Source of the DNA: an uncultured Nostocoides sp.
GTDB taxonomy: Bacteria > Actinomycetota > Actinomycetes > Actinomycetales > Dermatophilaceae
Direction: 5' to 3'
DNA length: 5,318 nucleotides
Assembly (NCBI GenBank): GCA_936931335.1
Contig: CAKZIH010000154.1
Coordinates: 1-5,318 of the forward strand
Under the pieces are notes generated by a model. The model did no database searches. It saw only the letters and a list, made by a program, of their open reading frames with translations, and was not told where the DNA came from. This document shows, in pieces, positions 5,302 through 5,318 of this stretch; the first letter of the stretch is position 1, and each line of letters begins with the position of its first letter. The position numbers and the translations under genes were made by a program.

Positions 5302-5318
5302 AGATCGGAAGAGCACAG
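5302..5318 (+). other. Illumina TruSeq adapter remnant at the contig end
   Basis: AGATCGGAAGAGCACA at 5302-5317 is identical to the first 16 bases of the Illumina TruSeq read-1 3' adapter; the final base (G) departs from the expected C. It is much less GC-rich than its surroundings and interrupts an oxidoreductase reading frame whose family would not have RSEEH at this position. It is an assembly artefact, not chromosomal DNA. Confidence 0.93.

Noticed and set aside
5092..5316. Minus-strand 74-aa frame starting MLFRSED
   Set aside because: Its start lies in adapter sequence and the rest is the complement of the oxidoreductase gene.

Overview
This is a short stretch of very GC-rich DNA (roughly two thirds G+C or more by eye). 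It has GTG and leaderless-looking starts, near-exclusive G/C third codon positions and protein types that fit a high-GC actinobacterium. No rRNA, tRNA or other taxonomic marker is present, so that placement is inference. The last 17 bases look like Illumina sequencing adapter, not genome, so the window probably ends at the end of an assembly contig.

Layout, left to right: (1) the first 31 codons of a minus-strand gene encoding a Sec-type signal peptide, cut by the left edge (1-94). (2) A divergent 111-bp gap holding a promoter with a perfect 7-bp inverted repeat between its -35 and -10 boxes. This drives a two-gene unit on the plus strand: an ArsR-type repressor (206-532) and an SRPBCC/AHSA1-like protein (535-1059). 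(3) A convergent gap (1060-1199) with a strong stem-loop terminator, oriented for the minus strand, and a second imperfect inverted repeat. (4) A minus-strand gene for an acidic, Gln/Gly/Asp-rich, probably disordered protein of unknown function (1200-1970). (5) A divergent gap, then a 603-aa GH13 glycogen-branching-enzyme-like protein whose GTG start lies just downstream of a -10 box (2099-3910). (6) A convergent minus-strand protein-L-isoaspartate O-methyltransferase (3926-4522). (7) A divergent gap, then the first 229 codons of a ferredoxin-reductase-type FAD/NAD(P)H oxidoreductase (4615-5301), truncated by adapter (5302-5318).

The only clear functional unit is the ArsR-SRPBCC pair: tight spacing, a shared promoter and a probable autoregulatory operator. 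The other genes alternate in strand and look like single-gene units: storage-glucan metabolism, repair of aged proteins and an FAD redox enzyme. No mobile element, CRISPR array, phage gene or RNA gene was seen. The most useful observations are the adapter tail, two likely leaderless transcripts, the promoter-embedded operator, and a recurrent GGCATAC/GTATGCC word that also builds the terminator stem. I did not find convincing evidence of a new multi-gene system.
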